Origin: an uncultured Candidatus Melainabacteria bacterium
Lineage (GTDB): Bacteria; Cyanobacteriota; Vampirovibrionia; Gastranaerophilales; Gastranaerophilaceae
NCBI GenBank assembly: GCA_947570135.1
Contig: CANOTP010000008.1
Location: forward strand, 1 to 64,000
DNA: 64,000 bases
Reading direction: 5' to 3'
Shown here piece after piece: positions 24,849 to 33,246 of this stretch (its first letter is position 1; every line of letters starts with the position of its first letter). A program made the translations under genes and the position numbers. The notes under the pieces were generated by a model, which ran no database searches, was not told where the DNA came from, and was given only the letters and a program-made list of their open reading frames with translations.

Positions 24849-25262
24849 ATGAAGAAATTATTTATGGCATTTGCGGCATTAGTACTATCAGTTTCTTTAA
24901 TGCAGGGCGTAGAGGCTAAAACAGTTCAGGTTACAGCATTGGATGATTTTAATTCAATGAATCCTCCTCAATCGCTTCGTGTTCAAATGAATGCTAACAC
25001 AAGACTTGATTATGACTTAATGTTATTTCAGGGATTTCAGGTTACGGGTAAAGTTGTTGCCCAAAACGGCGGTTTTGTGTTTGTTCCTGTAAGTTATGTT
25101 AACTATCAGGAAGAAAGTCTTCCTATTGAAAAACAGTATCCTGCAACATTTAAGGGAAACAACGGTTTAATCAGACAAAATCAACCGTTCTTCTTAGTGT
25201 TCCCTGATAACGGACCTGATACGTTTCAATACTATGTTCCAAGTGTAAGTGACATGAACTAA
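24849..25262 (+). CDS. Hypothetical secreted protein (paralogue of 24229)
   Basis: 137-aa protein with a signal peptide (1 to about 23, ending GVEA). It shares the strand pattern of the preceding protein: a TVQVTALDDF opening, PPQSLRVQM, a GxxVxGKVV strand and FVFVPVSYVNY. AAGGAG precedes the ATG 17 nt after the upstream stop, so the pair forms an operon that looks like a tandem duplication. Function unknown; exported. Confidence 0.65.
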   Translation: MKKLFMAFAALVLSVSLMQGVEAKTVQVTALDDFNSMNPPQSLRVQMNANTRLDYDLMLFQGFQVTGKVVAQNGGFVFVPVSYVNYQEESLPIEKQYPATFKGNNGLIRQNQPFFLVFPDNGPDTFQYYVPSVSDMN

Positions 25263-25272
25263 TAAATTTTAT

Positions 25273-25305
25273 AAGGCCCCTCTCGGATCTTTGAGGGGGC
25301 TTTAT
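25273..25305 (+). terminator. Terminator after the secreted pair
   Basis: Imperfect stem AAGGCCCCTC / GAGGGGGCTT with a 10-nt loop and a T-rich tail (TTTATTT). The next pseudopilin frame opens inside its 3' arm. Confidence 0.75.
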
Positions 25306-26041
25306 TTGCTTAGCGAGCACCGCTTTTACCCTGGCAGAAGTTTTAATTACCCTCGGAATAATCGGGGTTGTTGCAGCGATAACAATTCCTTCCTTGATTA
25401 ACAATTTCCGAGAAAAAGTTACGATTGCAAAAGTTAAAGAAACATATTCTATTTTTGCTCAGGCTGAAAAGCGTTGGCAGGAAGAGTTTGATTGTGTGGC
25501 TGATGTAGAGGCTTGCATTTCGGGTTGCAGAGCCCACTCTGCTTGTAATCTGAAAGAATTTGTTAAATATATAAAAGTCGCTGATGTTATTTATAAAGGT
25601 GACGGGACTGACAGAAATAAGAAAAAATGGCTTTCCGATAATCCTGCAACAGCGCTTGACGGAACCTCGGGGCAATCATATTGGGGGGTAAGTAAAAAAG
25701 ATAATTTATATTCTGTACAAATGCTTTTGCCAAACGGAGTTTCAGCCGTCTTAATGCTTGATACTTTTGTGAAAAATCTTCCGATATTTATTGATATTAA
25801 TAATTCGGCGGGTCCAAATCGTATCGGAGCGGATGTTTTTCCTTTAGCATTAGGAGCATTCAAAAACGACAGGTATAAAGGTATAAATCCGTATTATGGC
25901 GAAGACGGTTCAGGCGGCTCTGATAAAGGGTTGTGCTCAACCCGTAACGGTAAAATCTGTTCTCCTGATGACGGACATTCCCCGACAGCTTATATCTTAA
26001 AACATAACAAAGTTTTTGATTTGAAAAAACTCGGGTATTAA
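25304..26041 (+). CDS. Pseudopilin-like protein with unresolved start
   Basis: The frame carries the complete type III signal and hydrophobic helix (LASTAFTLAEVLITLG), followed by a soluble domain with the IDINNSAGPNRIGADVF motif shared by the other pseudopilins here. Upstream in frame there is no ATG, GTG or TTG before a TGA at 25292; the first TTG is at 25394, after the pilin helix. The coordinate uses an ATT 4-5 nt after GAGGGGG, which would be a rare start. The residue before the predicted cleavage site is Ala instead of Gly. Either the leader has been lost by rearrangement into the upstream terminator, or a rare start is used. Confidence 0.55.
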   Translation: MCLASTAFTLAEVLITLGIIGVVAAITIPSLINNFREKVTIAKVKETYSIFAQAEKRWQEEFDCVADVEACISGCRAHSACNLKEFVKYIKVADVIYKGDGTDRNKKKWLSDNPATALDGTSGQSYWGVSKKDNLYSVQMLLPNGVSAVLMLDTFVKNLPIFIDINNSAGPNRIGADVFPLALGAFKNDRYKGINPYYGEDGSGGSDKGLCSTRNGKICSPDDGHSPTAYILKHNKVFDLKKLGY

Positions 26042-26042
26042 T

Positions 26043-26657
26043 TTATATATTATACGTAAATTGCAGAAAGTTTCCCATAAGGTTTTCGTTCCAGACCTGA
26101 ATATCTTCGGGTACATCAAGAACTGTCGGTGTGAAGTTCCAAATATATTTAATATTTGATTTTACGATATAATCGGCAGTTTCTTGAGCGTATTGCCCGG
26201 GAACAGTTAATATTGCGATTTCAACCCCGTGTTCTTTTGTAAATTTCGGCAAATCTTTTATATCAAGAATTTTTTTATTGTTTATTTCTCCGCCGATTTT
26301 TGATTTGTCGTTATCAAACATACTAATGATATTCAATCCGTAGCTTGTAAAATTGTCGTATTTTGCGAGCGCCATTCCTAAGTTTCCCGCCCCTATTATG
26401 TATGCTTTTTTTGTTTTTGCAAAGCCTAAATTTGTTTCAATAGATTTTTTTAATTCTTTTACGATATATCCGACGCGTGATTTGCCTGAATTATTAAGCA
26501 AATTGATGTCTTTTCTCACTTGCGAATCGTCTATTTTTAAAAGTGTTGCGATTTGTTTACTTGAAATATATTCGTTACCCTTACTTATAAAATCCTGCAA
26601 AATACAGTGATACAGGGTTAGACGGTTTATAACTTTTTCTGAAATCTTTTTATCCAT
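26043..26657 (-). CDS. rex: Redox-sensing transcriptional repressor Rex
   Basis: About 204-aa NADH/NAD+-sensing repressor. It has an N-terminal winged helix (ISSKQIATLLKIDDSQVRKDI) and a Rossmann domain with the GAGNLGMALA loop. The C-terminal domain-swap helix end (NFTPTVLDVPEDIQVWNENL) is complete. An ATG at 26672 also exists, but MDKKISEKVI matches the family start better. Rex usually represses fermentative and hydrogen-metabolism genes, so the hydrogenase operon at 3192 is a plausible target (inference). Divergent from the thioesterase operon. Confidence 0.92.
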   Translation of the reverse strand: MDKKISEKVINRLTLYHCILQDFISKGNEYISSKQIATLLKIDDSQVRKDINLLNNSGKSRVGYIVKELKKSIETNLGFAKTKKAYIIGAGNLGMALAKYDNFTSYGLNIISMFDNDKSKIGGEINNKKILDIKDLPKFTKEHGVEIAILTVPGQYAQETADYIVKSNIKYIWNFTPTVLDVPEDIQVWNENLMGNFLQFTYNI

Positions 26658-26703
26658 AAAATAATTATACATGAAAATTTATTATTAATGGTATAATCGA
26701 CTT

Positions 26704-27129
26704 ATGATGAAACATATATTTGAACAAAAAGTATTTTATTCAGACACTGATGCTTACGGTGTTGTTTGGCACGGGTCATATTTAAGATGGCTTGAAATGG
26801 GCAGAGTAGGACTTTTCGAAATGATGGGGCATAAAATCAATGATTTGATTGACCAAGATATTACGCTTCCTGTTGTTAACCTTAACGTAAAGTATAAATC
26901 TTCTGCAAGATTGGAAGATGAAATGATTATTGAAACGGAAATATCTGAATTTAAAGGTTTTTCTGTAACGTTTAAACAATCAATTAAATCTAAAGAAACA
27001 GGTAAGACTTTTATTGAAGCGGATGTTGTTGTGGTTGCAATATCAAATGGAGGTAAGCTTTACCGCAGAATGCCCGAAGTTCTTGCAAATTCATTTAACG
27101 AGGTTTTAAAATGCCCGGCACTCGTTTAA
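26704..27129 (+). CDS. Acyl-CoA thioesterase, YbgC/4HBT hotdog family
   Basis: 141-aa hotdog-fold protein with the FYSDTDAYGVVWHGSYLRWLE motif at its start; the Asp of TDAYGVVWH is the catalytic residue of 4HBT/YbgC enzymes. It hydrolyses acyl-CoA thioesters; the substrate here is unknown. Its 3' end overlaps the pseudouridine synthase gene by 19 nt, making the first gene of a three-gene unit with coaE. Confidence 0.85.
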   Translation: MMKHIFEQKVFYSDTDAYGVVWHGSYLRWLEMGRVGLFEMMGHKINDLIDQDITLPVVNLNVKYKSSARLEDEMIIETEISEFKGFSVTFKQSIKSKETGKTFIEADVVVVAISNGGKLYRRMPEVLANSFNEVLKCPALV

Positions 27130-27848
27130 ATAAATATATAGCCTCTTCAGGACTTTGTTCAAGACGTAAGGCTGATGAACTTATTGAATCGGGCGCTGTT
27201 ATGGTTAACGGTAAAAAAGTAACGGAACTCGGGTTTTCTGTTGGTCGCAAAGATAAAGTCTTTGTTAACGGCAAAATGATTCATCCCGTTAAGCACGAAT
27301 ATTACAGATTTTATAAACCCGCAGGTTACATAACAACTGCAGAAGATGAAAAAGGAAGAAAGACAATTTATGATTTGCTGCCTGAAAATCTGCATAATCT
27401 TAAACCTGTCGGACGTTTGGATAAAGATTCTACAGGACTTTTGATTTTAACAAACGACGGGGATTTGATAAACGCGCTTACTCATCCGTCAGTTAAGGTT
27501 CCGAAATTTTACAGAGTATCTATTAACGGTAAAATTACCCAAAACGATATTGATGCTATGTATAAAGGTATTGAAATCGAAGAAGGCAAAAAGGCTTACG
27601 CTGAAGTTGATGTGCTGGAAGTCGATAACAATCATACCGTTATGGAAATTGTTTTATATCAAGGGTTAAACAGACAGATTCGTAAGATGTTTGAGCACCT
27701 TGGTTATGAAGTCTTAACCCTGAAACGAACTCGTCATGCAACGTTAGACTTAACAGGACTAAAGCGCGGTGAATTTAAGCCCATAAAACCCGGTCAAATT
27801 AAAGATTTAAAAAACTTTTTAAACAGGATATCTCAAAAAAATGCTTAA
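27111..27848 (+). CDS. Pseudouridine synthase, RsuA/RluB family
   Basis: 245-aa RNA pseudouridine synthase. It has an N-terminal S4 RNA-binding domain (LNKYIASSGLCSRRKADELI) and a catalytic domain with the signature PVGRLDKDSTGLLILTNDG containing the catalytic Asp, plus the closing NRQIRKMFEHLG. The family modifies 16S (RsuA) or 23S (RluB) rRNA; the sequence alone does not decide which, although the length is closer to RluB/RsuA than RluF. Overlaps both neighbours. Confidence 0.9.
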   Translation: MPGTRLNKYIASSGLCSRRKADELIESGAVMVNGKKVTELGFSVGRKDKVFVNGKMIHPVKHEYYRFYKPAGYITTAEDEKGRKTIYDLLPENLHNLKPVGRLDKDSTGLLILTNDGDLINALTHPSVKVPKFYRVSINGKITQNDIDAMYKGIEIEEGKKAYAEVDVLEVDNNHTVMEIVLYQGLNRQIRKMFEHLGYEVLTLKRTRHATLDLTGLKRGEFKPIKPGQIKDLKNFLNRISQKNA

Positions 27849-28410
27849 AGTCGCACTTGTCGGGAATATTGCAAGCGGAAAATCAGCAGTAGAAGCTGTC
27901 TTAAAAAAACTCGGCTGCGAAGTTCTGGATACCGACAAGGTATGCCACGGTTTGCTTGTTAAATTGCCAGAGGTTAATGAGGCGTTCAATTCTTATGATG
28001 TTTTTGAAAACGGTGAAATTTCCCGCGAAAAACTCGGAAAGCTTGTTTTTAATAATCATGATTTGCGCAAAAAACTTGAAGATATACTTTATCCGACTCT
28101 TCGGATAAAAATAGAAGAGTTTTTTGAAAATTCGGACAGAGATGTTGCTTTTGTGGCGATTCCGCTTTTGTTTGAAGCTGAGATGACTGATTTGTTTGAT
28201 AAAATCATGTTTATCTATACAAATGACGATATCCGACTTGAGCGTCTGATGAAACGCAATAATTACACAAAAGAATATGCAAAACTCAGAATGGATTTAC
28301 AAATTCCGCAAGACGAAAAGGTTAAAAAATCAGATATTGTAATATACAATAACGATTCTCTTGATGCTTTGGAAAAAGTCGTCACGCTCGTACTTGAACA
28401 AATCCGCTGA
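27841..28410 (+). CDS. coaE: Dephospho-CoA kinase
   Basis: 189-aa P-loop kinase for the last step of coenzyme A synthesis. It has the Walker A variant GNIASGKSAV, DTDKVCHGLL, VAIPLLFEAEM and the LID-type MKRNNYTKEYA. It overlaps the pseudouridine synthase by 8 nt and, at its 3' end, the convergent CHAP gene by 29 nt. The overlapping C-terminal helix (DALEKVVTLVLEQIR) still looks natural. Confidence 0.93.
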   Translation: MLKVALVGNIASGKSAVEAVLKKLGCEVLDTDKVCHGLLVKLPEVNEAFNSYDVFENGEISREKLGKLVFNNHDLRKKLEDILYPTLRIKIEEFFENSDRDVAFVAIPLLFEAEMTDLFDKIMFIYTNDDIRLERLMKRNNYTKEYAKLRMDLQIPQDEKVKKSDIVIYNNDSLDALEKVVTLVLEQIR

Positions 28411-29209
28411 GTTTAGGATCATTTGCCTGATAATGGTGGGTTTTAACTCTATCATCACGGTTTCCTTCAATTGAATCAAACGAGCCGTCTGCGTAGACTT
28501 TTGTTACAAATCCCGTGTGAGATGCTCCGTTTTCGCGCAGAATTATTATATCACCTTTTTTAACGTTTTCCGTTATTGTTTGAACCTTGTTTGATTTGTT
28601 TGCAACAGATAAATACGTACCATGTCTGATTCCCCATTGTTTTATGTTTTCGACACGCAAATGTGGCATATCAGGTTCAATCCTTAAGTCTGATGTTGGA
28701 GGTGTTAAACCTTTATTTCTGTAACTTTCATTTATAACGTATTTGATAAAATCCGCGCACCATTCTCCGCTTTTTGAAATCATTTGAGAAGAACCGTCAG
28801 CTTCGTTAAATCCCATATATTTATAAGCTGTGTTCACAAAATCTTTTCTCAAATCCCGAGAAACAGGTTTTTGAACTTTTGGCTGAACTTTTGGTTTCGT
28901 TTTAGGCTTTTCTACCGATTTTATTTTTTCGGGGTGGTCGGTTTTTCTTGTGTTTTCGGTTCTTGCTGTTGTAATATGTCCGCCGCCACCCCCGTATGCC
29001 GAATAAAGTGCACGGTTCATTCTTCTTGTGAAAATGTTCCCCGAACTTGGCGCAGTAGGAAAATAATTTCCTACTCCGAAATTTATAAACGGCATCTGCA
29101 GTGGCAGTATAGGCATTGGCGCATAATTGCAGGCAAAAAATCCGTTATAGCCAATCATTGGTGGTGTGTATGAACAACACATTACGTTTGTACTAAAAAT
29201 GTTTACCAT
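28382..29209 (-). CDS. CHAP-domain peptidoglycan amidase/endopeptidase-like protein
   Basis: 275-aa protein whose C-terminal part (about 120-275) is a CHAP cysteine peptidase domain: the catalytic Cys is in SGEWCADF, the His in ASHTGFVTKV, then SIEGN. The first 60 residues are Met/Pro/Asn/Phe-rich with no classical signal peptide, like the N termini of the two IQNGP proteins; a Lys/Pro linker follows (about 85-118). It probably cleaves peptidoglycan, but how it reaches the wall is unclear. An AGGGAAT ribosome binding site and an AT element (TATATTTATATAAAG region near 29231) precede it. The 3' end overlaps coaE by 29 nt. Confidence 0.8.
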   Translation of the reverse strand: MVNIFSTNVMCCSYTPPMIGYNGFFACNYAPMPILPLQMPFINFGVGNYFPTAPSSGNIFTRRMNRALYSAYGGGGGHITTARTENTRKTDHPEKIKSVEKPKTKPKVQPKVQKPVSRDLRKDFVNTAYKYMGFNEADGSSQMISKSGEWCADFIKYVINESYRNKGLTPPTSDLRIEPDMPHLRVENIKQWGIRHGTYLSVANKSNKVQTITENVKKGDIIILRENGASHTGFVTKVYADGSFDSIEGNRDDRVKTHHYQANDPKLSGFVQVRA

Positions 29210-29284
29210 ATTCCCTGTCTAATTTCCCCTATATTTATATAAAGAAATTTTCATGGAAAAAATTGCGTTAATTGTTAACGAATA

Positions 29285-31108
29285 TTAATTTAGTACCGCT
29301 TGTTCCTGATTTTTAAACTGCATTTCATAAAGGTGTTTGTAGTTACCGTTTGGAATATTTATAAGTTCATCATGTGTTCCAAGTTCTACAAGTTCACCTT
29401 CATTGATTACGGCAATCCTGTCAGCATTACTTATTGTAGACAGTCTGTGCGCGATAACAAACACGGTTTTATTCTGCATCAGATTATCCAAAGCCTTTTG
29501 AACAATAGCTTCCGATTCATTATCCAATGCTGATGTTGCTTCATCTAAGATTACAATCGGAGCGTTTTTAATCATCGCGCGCGCAATTGCAACCCTTTGT
29601 CTTTGTCCGCCCGATAATGATGCGCCGCGCTCTCCTACATATGTATCAATTCCTTCTTCCAGTGTTGATAAAAATTCATCAAGATGTGCCATTTTTATAA
29701 CATTTTGAAGTTCATCATCAGTTGCTTCAGGTTTCCCCATTAAGATGTTTTCTCTGATTGAACCTGAGAATAAGAAGTTATCCTGGAATACGAATGAAAT
29801 ATTATCTCGTAATGAACTTATGTCAAAGTTTTTAATATCTGTTCCGTCAAATTTTATAGCTCCTGATTTTATATCATAAAATCTTGGAATAAGGTTAACA
29901 ATAGTACTTTTCCCGCCGCCTGAATTTCCGACAAGTGCTATTGTTTCACCCTTATCAACATGCAAACTTAAATTTTTCAAAACCGGTACGTTATTTTCAT
30001 ATTCAAAATTAACGTTTTCAAAATCAATCGCGGTATTTAATCCTGTCATTGGTTCAGGGTTATGGCAATTTTTAATATGAGGAACAAGGTCAAACAGTTC
30101 AAACACCCTTCCCAAGGCTACAAATGTTGTTTGAAGGTCTGTTAAAGTTCTGCCTAAGTCTTTTACAGGCTTGTAAAGTAATAATAGTGAGGTTACAAAA
30201 GATGCAAAACTTCCTGCTGTCATTTCTCCGTTTATAATTAAATGGTTTCCGTAGAACATTACAAGCGCAATCCCGATTGAACAAATAAAATACATAATAG
30301 GCGACATCCAACCAACACGCTTAGTTAAAGATATTGTCAGTGCAAATTGAGTATTTATTTGGTTTTCGAATTTCTTGTTTTGTTGGTGTTGCAGGTTGTA
30401 AGCCGTCATAATCTTGTTACCCGCAAAGGTTTCGTTAAAGTTTGTCGTCATATCACCGCCGACAACCATTGTGGCATTAGATACTTTTTTTATCCTTTTT
30501 CTGATAAGGGTAACGGGAGTAATAGCGATCGCCATAATTCCGACTCCGATTATCGCAAGTTTCCAAGAATTGTACAACAATACCGTTACAAGCCCAACAA
30601 TCCCGAATATCGTCATTATAAAGCTTTTAATTGTATTGATAATATTTTTAGATGCTGTTTCAGGGTCTGTTAAAAACCTTGTTAAAACCAAGCCCGAAGA
30701 ATTAATATCGTAGAATTTTGAGTCAAGGGAGGTTAGTTTTCTGAATAATTCGACTTTTAAAGAGTTTGAAATTTTGTTCCCCGTCCAGTCTGTTAAATAA
30801 TTATTAGTATACTTTAAAAGACCTTGAACAACGGCAAATAAAACAATTCCAAACGGAATAATTGTTGCCAAAAGGCTTTGTTCAATTGTAAAATTACCGA
30901 TTGTCCAATCTTTTCCGTTAATGACACAATCCATATATGGTTTTAGGGCATAAGCGACGACAGCATCTAAAAGTCCTAACGGTATTGCAATAATCATGTT
31001 TAATATTATTCGCGGCAGGTGCGGTTTTAAAAACGGGGTAATTTTACCGACCAAATATCCGTATCTGAAGGCGTCTTTAGACAAAGTGTCTTTTAATTTA
31101 TATTCCAT
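29285..31108 (-). CDS. ABC exporter, MsbA-like (fused membrane and ATPase domains)
   Basis: 607-aa half-transporter. A six-helix type IV ABC membrane domain (about 25-330) is followed by an ATPase domain with GNSGGGKSTIV, the signature LSGGQRQRVAIARA, Walker B VILDEATSAL and the H-loop IAHRLST. MsbA-type proteins flip lipid A or other lipids across the inner membrane; the exact substrate cannot be told from sequence. It is upstream of the CHAP gene and follows the hydrolase gene in the same direction. Confidence 0.88.
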   Translation of the reverse strand: MEYKLKDTLSKDAFRYGYLVGKITPFLKPHLPRIILNMIIAIPLGLLDAVVAYALKPYMDCVINGKDWTIGNFTIEQSLLATIIPFGIVLFAVVQGLLKYTNNYLTDWTGNKISNSLKVELFRKLTSLDSKFYDINSSGLVLTRFLTDPETASKNIINTIKSFIMTIFGIVGLVTVLLYNSWKLAIIGVGIMAIAITPVTLIRKRIKKVSNATMVVGGDMTTNFNETFAGNKIMTAYNLQHQQNKKFENQINTQFALTISLTKRVGWMSPIMYFICSIGIALVMFYGNHLIINGEMTAGSFASFVTSLLLLYKPVKDLGRTLTDLQTTFVALGRVFELFDLVPHIKNCHNPEPMTGLNTAIDFENVNFEYENNVPVLKNLSLHVDKGETIALVGNSGGGKSTIVNLIPRFYDIKSGAIKFDGTDIKNFDISSLRDNISFVFQDNFLFSGSIRENILMGKPEATDDELQNVIKMAHLDEFLSTLEEGIDTYVGERGASLSGGQRQRVAIARAMIKNAPIVILDEATSALDNESEAIVQKALDNLMQNKTVFVIAHRLSTISNADRIAVINEGELVELGTHDELINIPNGNYKHLYEMQFKNQEQAVLN

Positions 31109-31174
31109 AAGCTCATCCCTAATTCTAAAATCTACAATAATAATTATTACATAAATGTTGTTGATTTACAACTT

Positions 31175-32083
31175 TTACACATGCTTATTGATGATTTCGT
31201 CTAATATTACTGAAATTTTTTCAATTTTTGCTTTATCAACTTTATGTCCGCCGTTTGGGAATACCCGAAAATCTTTTAAAATTCCTGCATTTCTGGCTGT
31301 TCTTGCCAGTAATCTTGCATTCTCAATTGTTGTAACTGAATCATTCTTTGATTGGAGTAAATAAGTTGAAGCTTGTACTTTCCCGATTTTATTTGCCGTA
31401 CTGAATCTCAGACTGTTAAGCCATTCCAATGGTTTTAACCATTTTGTTATTTTTCTTACATATTTCGGTATCCCCGCTCCGAGTCGAGGGTTTTCAAGAA
31501 ATCTTTCACCAAGATTATGTAAATTATAAATCGGACAAATCAAAATGAGTGATTTAAGATTTGGATGTTTTGATGCGAAATTTGTGGCCAAGGCACCTCC
31601 CATGCTGTGACCCATCATAATTATATTCTCGGGGTTAATATTTTTCTTTTTTGTGAGGTATTCATAAGCTTTTTCGATATCTTTTCTTAATCTGTCTTCG
31701 CTCAAAAAAGCTCTTGGGTTTGTTCCGTAACCTCTAAATTCTAACGCAAAAACTCCCATGTCTTTATTGATAATTGTATTGTATAACCTTTGATAATCAC
31801 TTATGTTCTGTGCCATTCCGTGTAGAAATACAACATAAGTTTTTGATTTGGAAGGATTAATATCCCAGGCTGAAATTTTTGTGTGTTTACCGTTAGGAAT
31901 TTCGATAAAATTAATTTTTCCTTCAAGCTCGGGTATAATTTTTTGAAGTTTTGTTTGGGATAATCTTGCAGATCTTTTGAGATATCGGTTTCCGTAATAT
32001 GATATAGGATTAAGTGCATTGAGCGATTTTAATCTGCTCCCAAAGTTTGGCTGTTGTATAAATTGTCTTTCTTCTACTCGCAT
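31175..32083 (-). CDS. Alpha/beta hydrolase with N-terminal PNFG motif
   Basis: 302-aa serine hydrolase. It shows the oxyanion region FLHGMAQN, the nucleophile elbow GHSMGGALA, the acid near SKNDSVTT and the histidine in FPNGGHKVD. The first residues MRVEERQFIQQPNFGSRL match the short PxFG N-terminal motif seen on the 52924 and 53318 proteins. The substrate is unknown; the family resembles monoacylglycerol-lipase-like enzymes. It sits upstream of the ABC exporter in the same orientation. Confidence 0.82.
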   Translation of the reverse strand: MRVEERQFIQQPNFGSRLKSLNALNPISYYGNRYLKRSARLSQTKLQKIIPELEGKINFIEIPNGKHTKISAWDINPSKSKTYVVFLHGMAQNISDYQRLYNTIINKDMGVFALEFRGYGTNPRAFLSEDRLRKDIEKAYEYLTKKKNINPENIIMMGHSMGGALATNFASKHPNLKSLILICPIYNLHNLGERFLENPRLGAGIPKYVRKITKWLKPLEWLNSLRFSTANKIGKVQASTYLLQSKNDSVTTIENARLLARTARNAGILKDFRVFPNGGHKVDKAKIEKISVILDEIINKHV

Positions 32084-32123
32084 ATCAATTATAAAAACCG
32101 TAAATTTTTTTTTTGCTACCTGC

Positions 32124-32152
32124 TTGACATTTTGTAATGCTTATTATAAATT
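32124..32152 (+). promoter_or_regulatory. Promoter of tRNA-Leu
   Basis: Consensus TTGACA at 32124 and TAAATT at 32147 with 17-bp spacing, 16 nt before the tRNA. Confidence 0.8.
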
Positions 32153-32167
32153 AATCTTACTGCACGA

Positions 32168-32246
32168 GGGCGTGTGGTGGAATGGTAGACACGCTAGTCT
32201 TAGGAACTAGTGCGAAAGCATGGGAGTTCGAGTCTCTTCACGCCCA
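32168..32246 (+). tRNA. tRNA-Leu (anticodon UAG)
   Basis: Class II tRNA. The acceptor GGGCGTG pairs with CACGCCC. The anticodon stem-loop CTAGT-CTTAGGA-ACTAG gives anticodon UAG (reads CUA/CUN). The long variable arm TGCGAAAGCA and the T loop GTTCGAGTC are present; discriminator A. CCA is not encoded. The restriction-modification genes lie directly downstream. Confidence 0.96.
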
Positions 32247-32288
32247 AACTAAAAAGAAGATAGGTAAAACCTATCTTCTTTTTAGTTT
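32246..32288 (+). terminator. Terminator of tRNA-Leu
   Basis: A perfect 20-bp stem (32246-32265 with 32269-32288) with a 3-nt loop, A-rich on the 5' side and T-rich on the 3' side. It begins at the tRNA discriminator base. The 110 bp beyond it show no feature. Confidence 0.9.
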
Positions 32289-32397
32289 GAAATTTATTAA
32301 ATGAAAATTTATAATTTGGAATTAAGTACAAATTCGTAATGTTTTTATCTGCCAGCAATGTATGGAGATTCCTACAGGCAATATTGTTTTTGCAGTC

Positions 32398-33246
32398 TTA
32401 TTTTGCTTTCCAAGTATTATTAAACCATTGACGTTGATGTAACCAGAATTCTGCAGCTTCAATTGCATGTTCTTTGAAATTCGCTAATTCTAAATTTGTT
32501 GAATAAATTCTATCGTGAGTATATTTTTCTGAAAATACATACATACCATGCCAGCCATTCATTATATGTTCCGAGGTCCCACCATTAACCATAGAAATAA
32601 ATTTTGGTAATCTTAAGAAATCTCCGTCTAATACTATGACAGTACTCCAGAAGAAAGATTGCATCGCGGAAATTGAAGGTTCTCTATCTCTTGTAACTCT
32701 ATCTCTAATACTTGTTTTACTCTGAATACATCCATAACAAAATTTTTGACCATTGTTGTTTATAATTGCATACAAATCAAAAACACTAGCTTTAATTTGT
32801 TCTTTAAGCCAACTTATATCTCTAGGTTCATTATTTAATTCGTGAGTTTTAATTAAATTGTTTAAATCTTTCTGTAGTATAATTTCAATGTTATAATTAT
32901 TTAACGCATTATTTCCTAATACTTTCACCATTTCTTCAAATGCGTGTCCGCTAGATTTTTTCCAACTTTGATCCGCGCTAATAACTTTAGCAATTGTTTC
33001 AGAATTGTCTATTCCGCTTTTCCTGTGAATATGTATTTCATATATTACTTTCCATATAGATGCTGTTTCAATGTTACTAAATTTATTCATTGCAGATATA
33101 ATAGTGTTTTTAATAGCTGCTTTTTGAGCTGCAATTTCTATACTATTTTGTTTTGATGTACATTTTTCTAAGGTAAGTTTCTTGCATTGAGTAATGTAAG
33201 TATTTTCGTATATTTTATAGCAGTAATCTTTTAAATCTTGAATCAT
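32398..33246 (-). CDS. Type II restriction endonuclease (PD-(D/E)XK, BsaWI/CCGG-family-like)
   Basis: 282-aa protein. Candidate catalytic elements are E104 in SSGHAFEE, D157 in VFDLYAI and K177 in CIQSKTSIRDR, the order expected for PD-(D/E)XK nucleases. The KTSIRDR segment recalls the recognition element of CCGG-cutting enzymes such as BsaWI, but the target is not proven. It overlaps the stop-start (ATGA) of the cytosine methyltransferase immediately upstream, the normal layout of a type II system with methylase first. Both genes are even more AT-rich than their neighbours, suggesting acquisition by transfer. Confidence 0.72.
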   Translation of the reverse strand: MIQDLKDYCYKIYENTYITQCKKLTLEKCTSKQNSIEIAAQKAAIKNTIISAMNKFSNIETASIWKVIYEIHIHRKSGIDNSETIAKVISADQSWKKSSGHAFEEMVKVLGNNALNNYNIEIILQKDLNNLIKTHELNNEPRDISWLKEQIKASVFDLYAIINNNGQKFCYGCIQSKTSIRDRVTRDREPSISAMQSFFWSTVIVLDGDFLRLPKFISMVNGGTSEHIMNGWHGMYVFSEKYTHDRIYSTNLELANFKEHAIEAAEFWLHQRQWFNNTWKAK

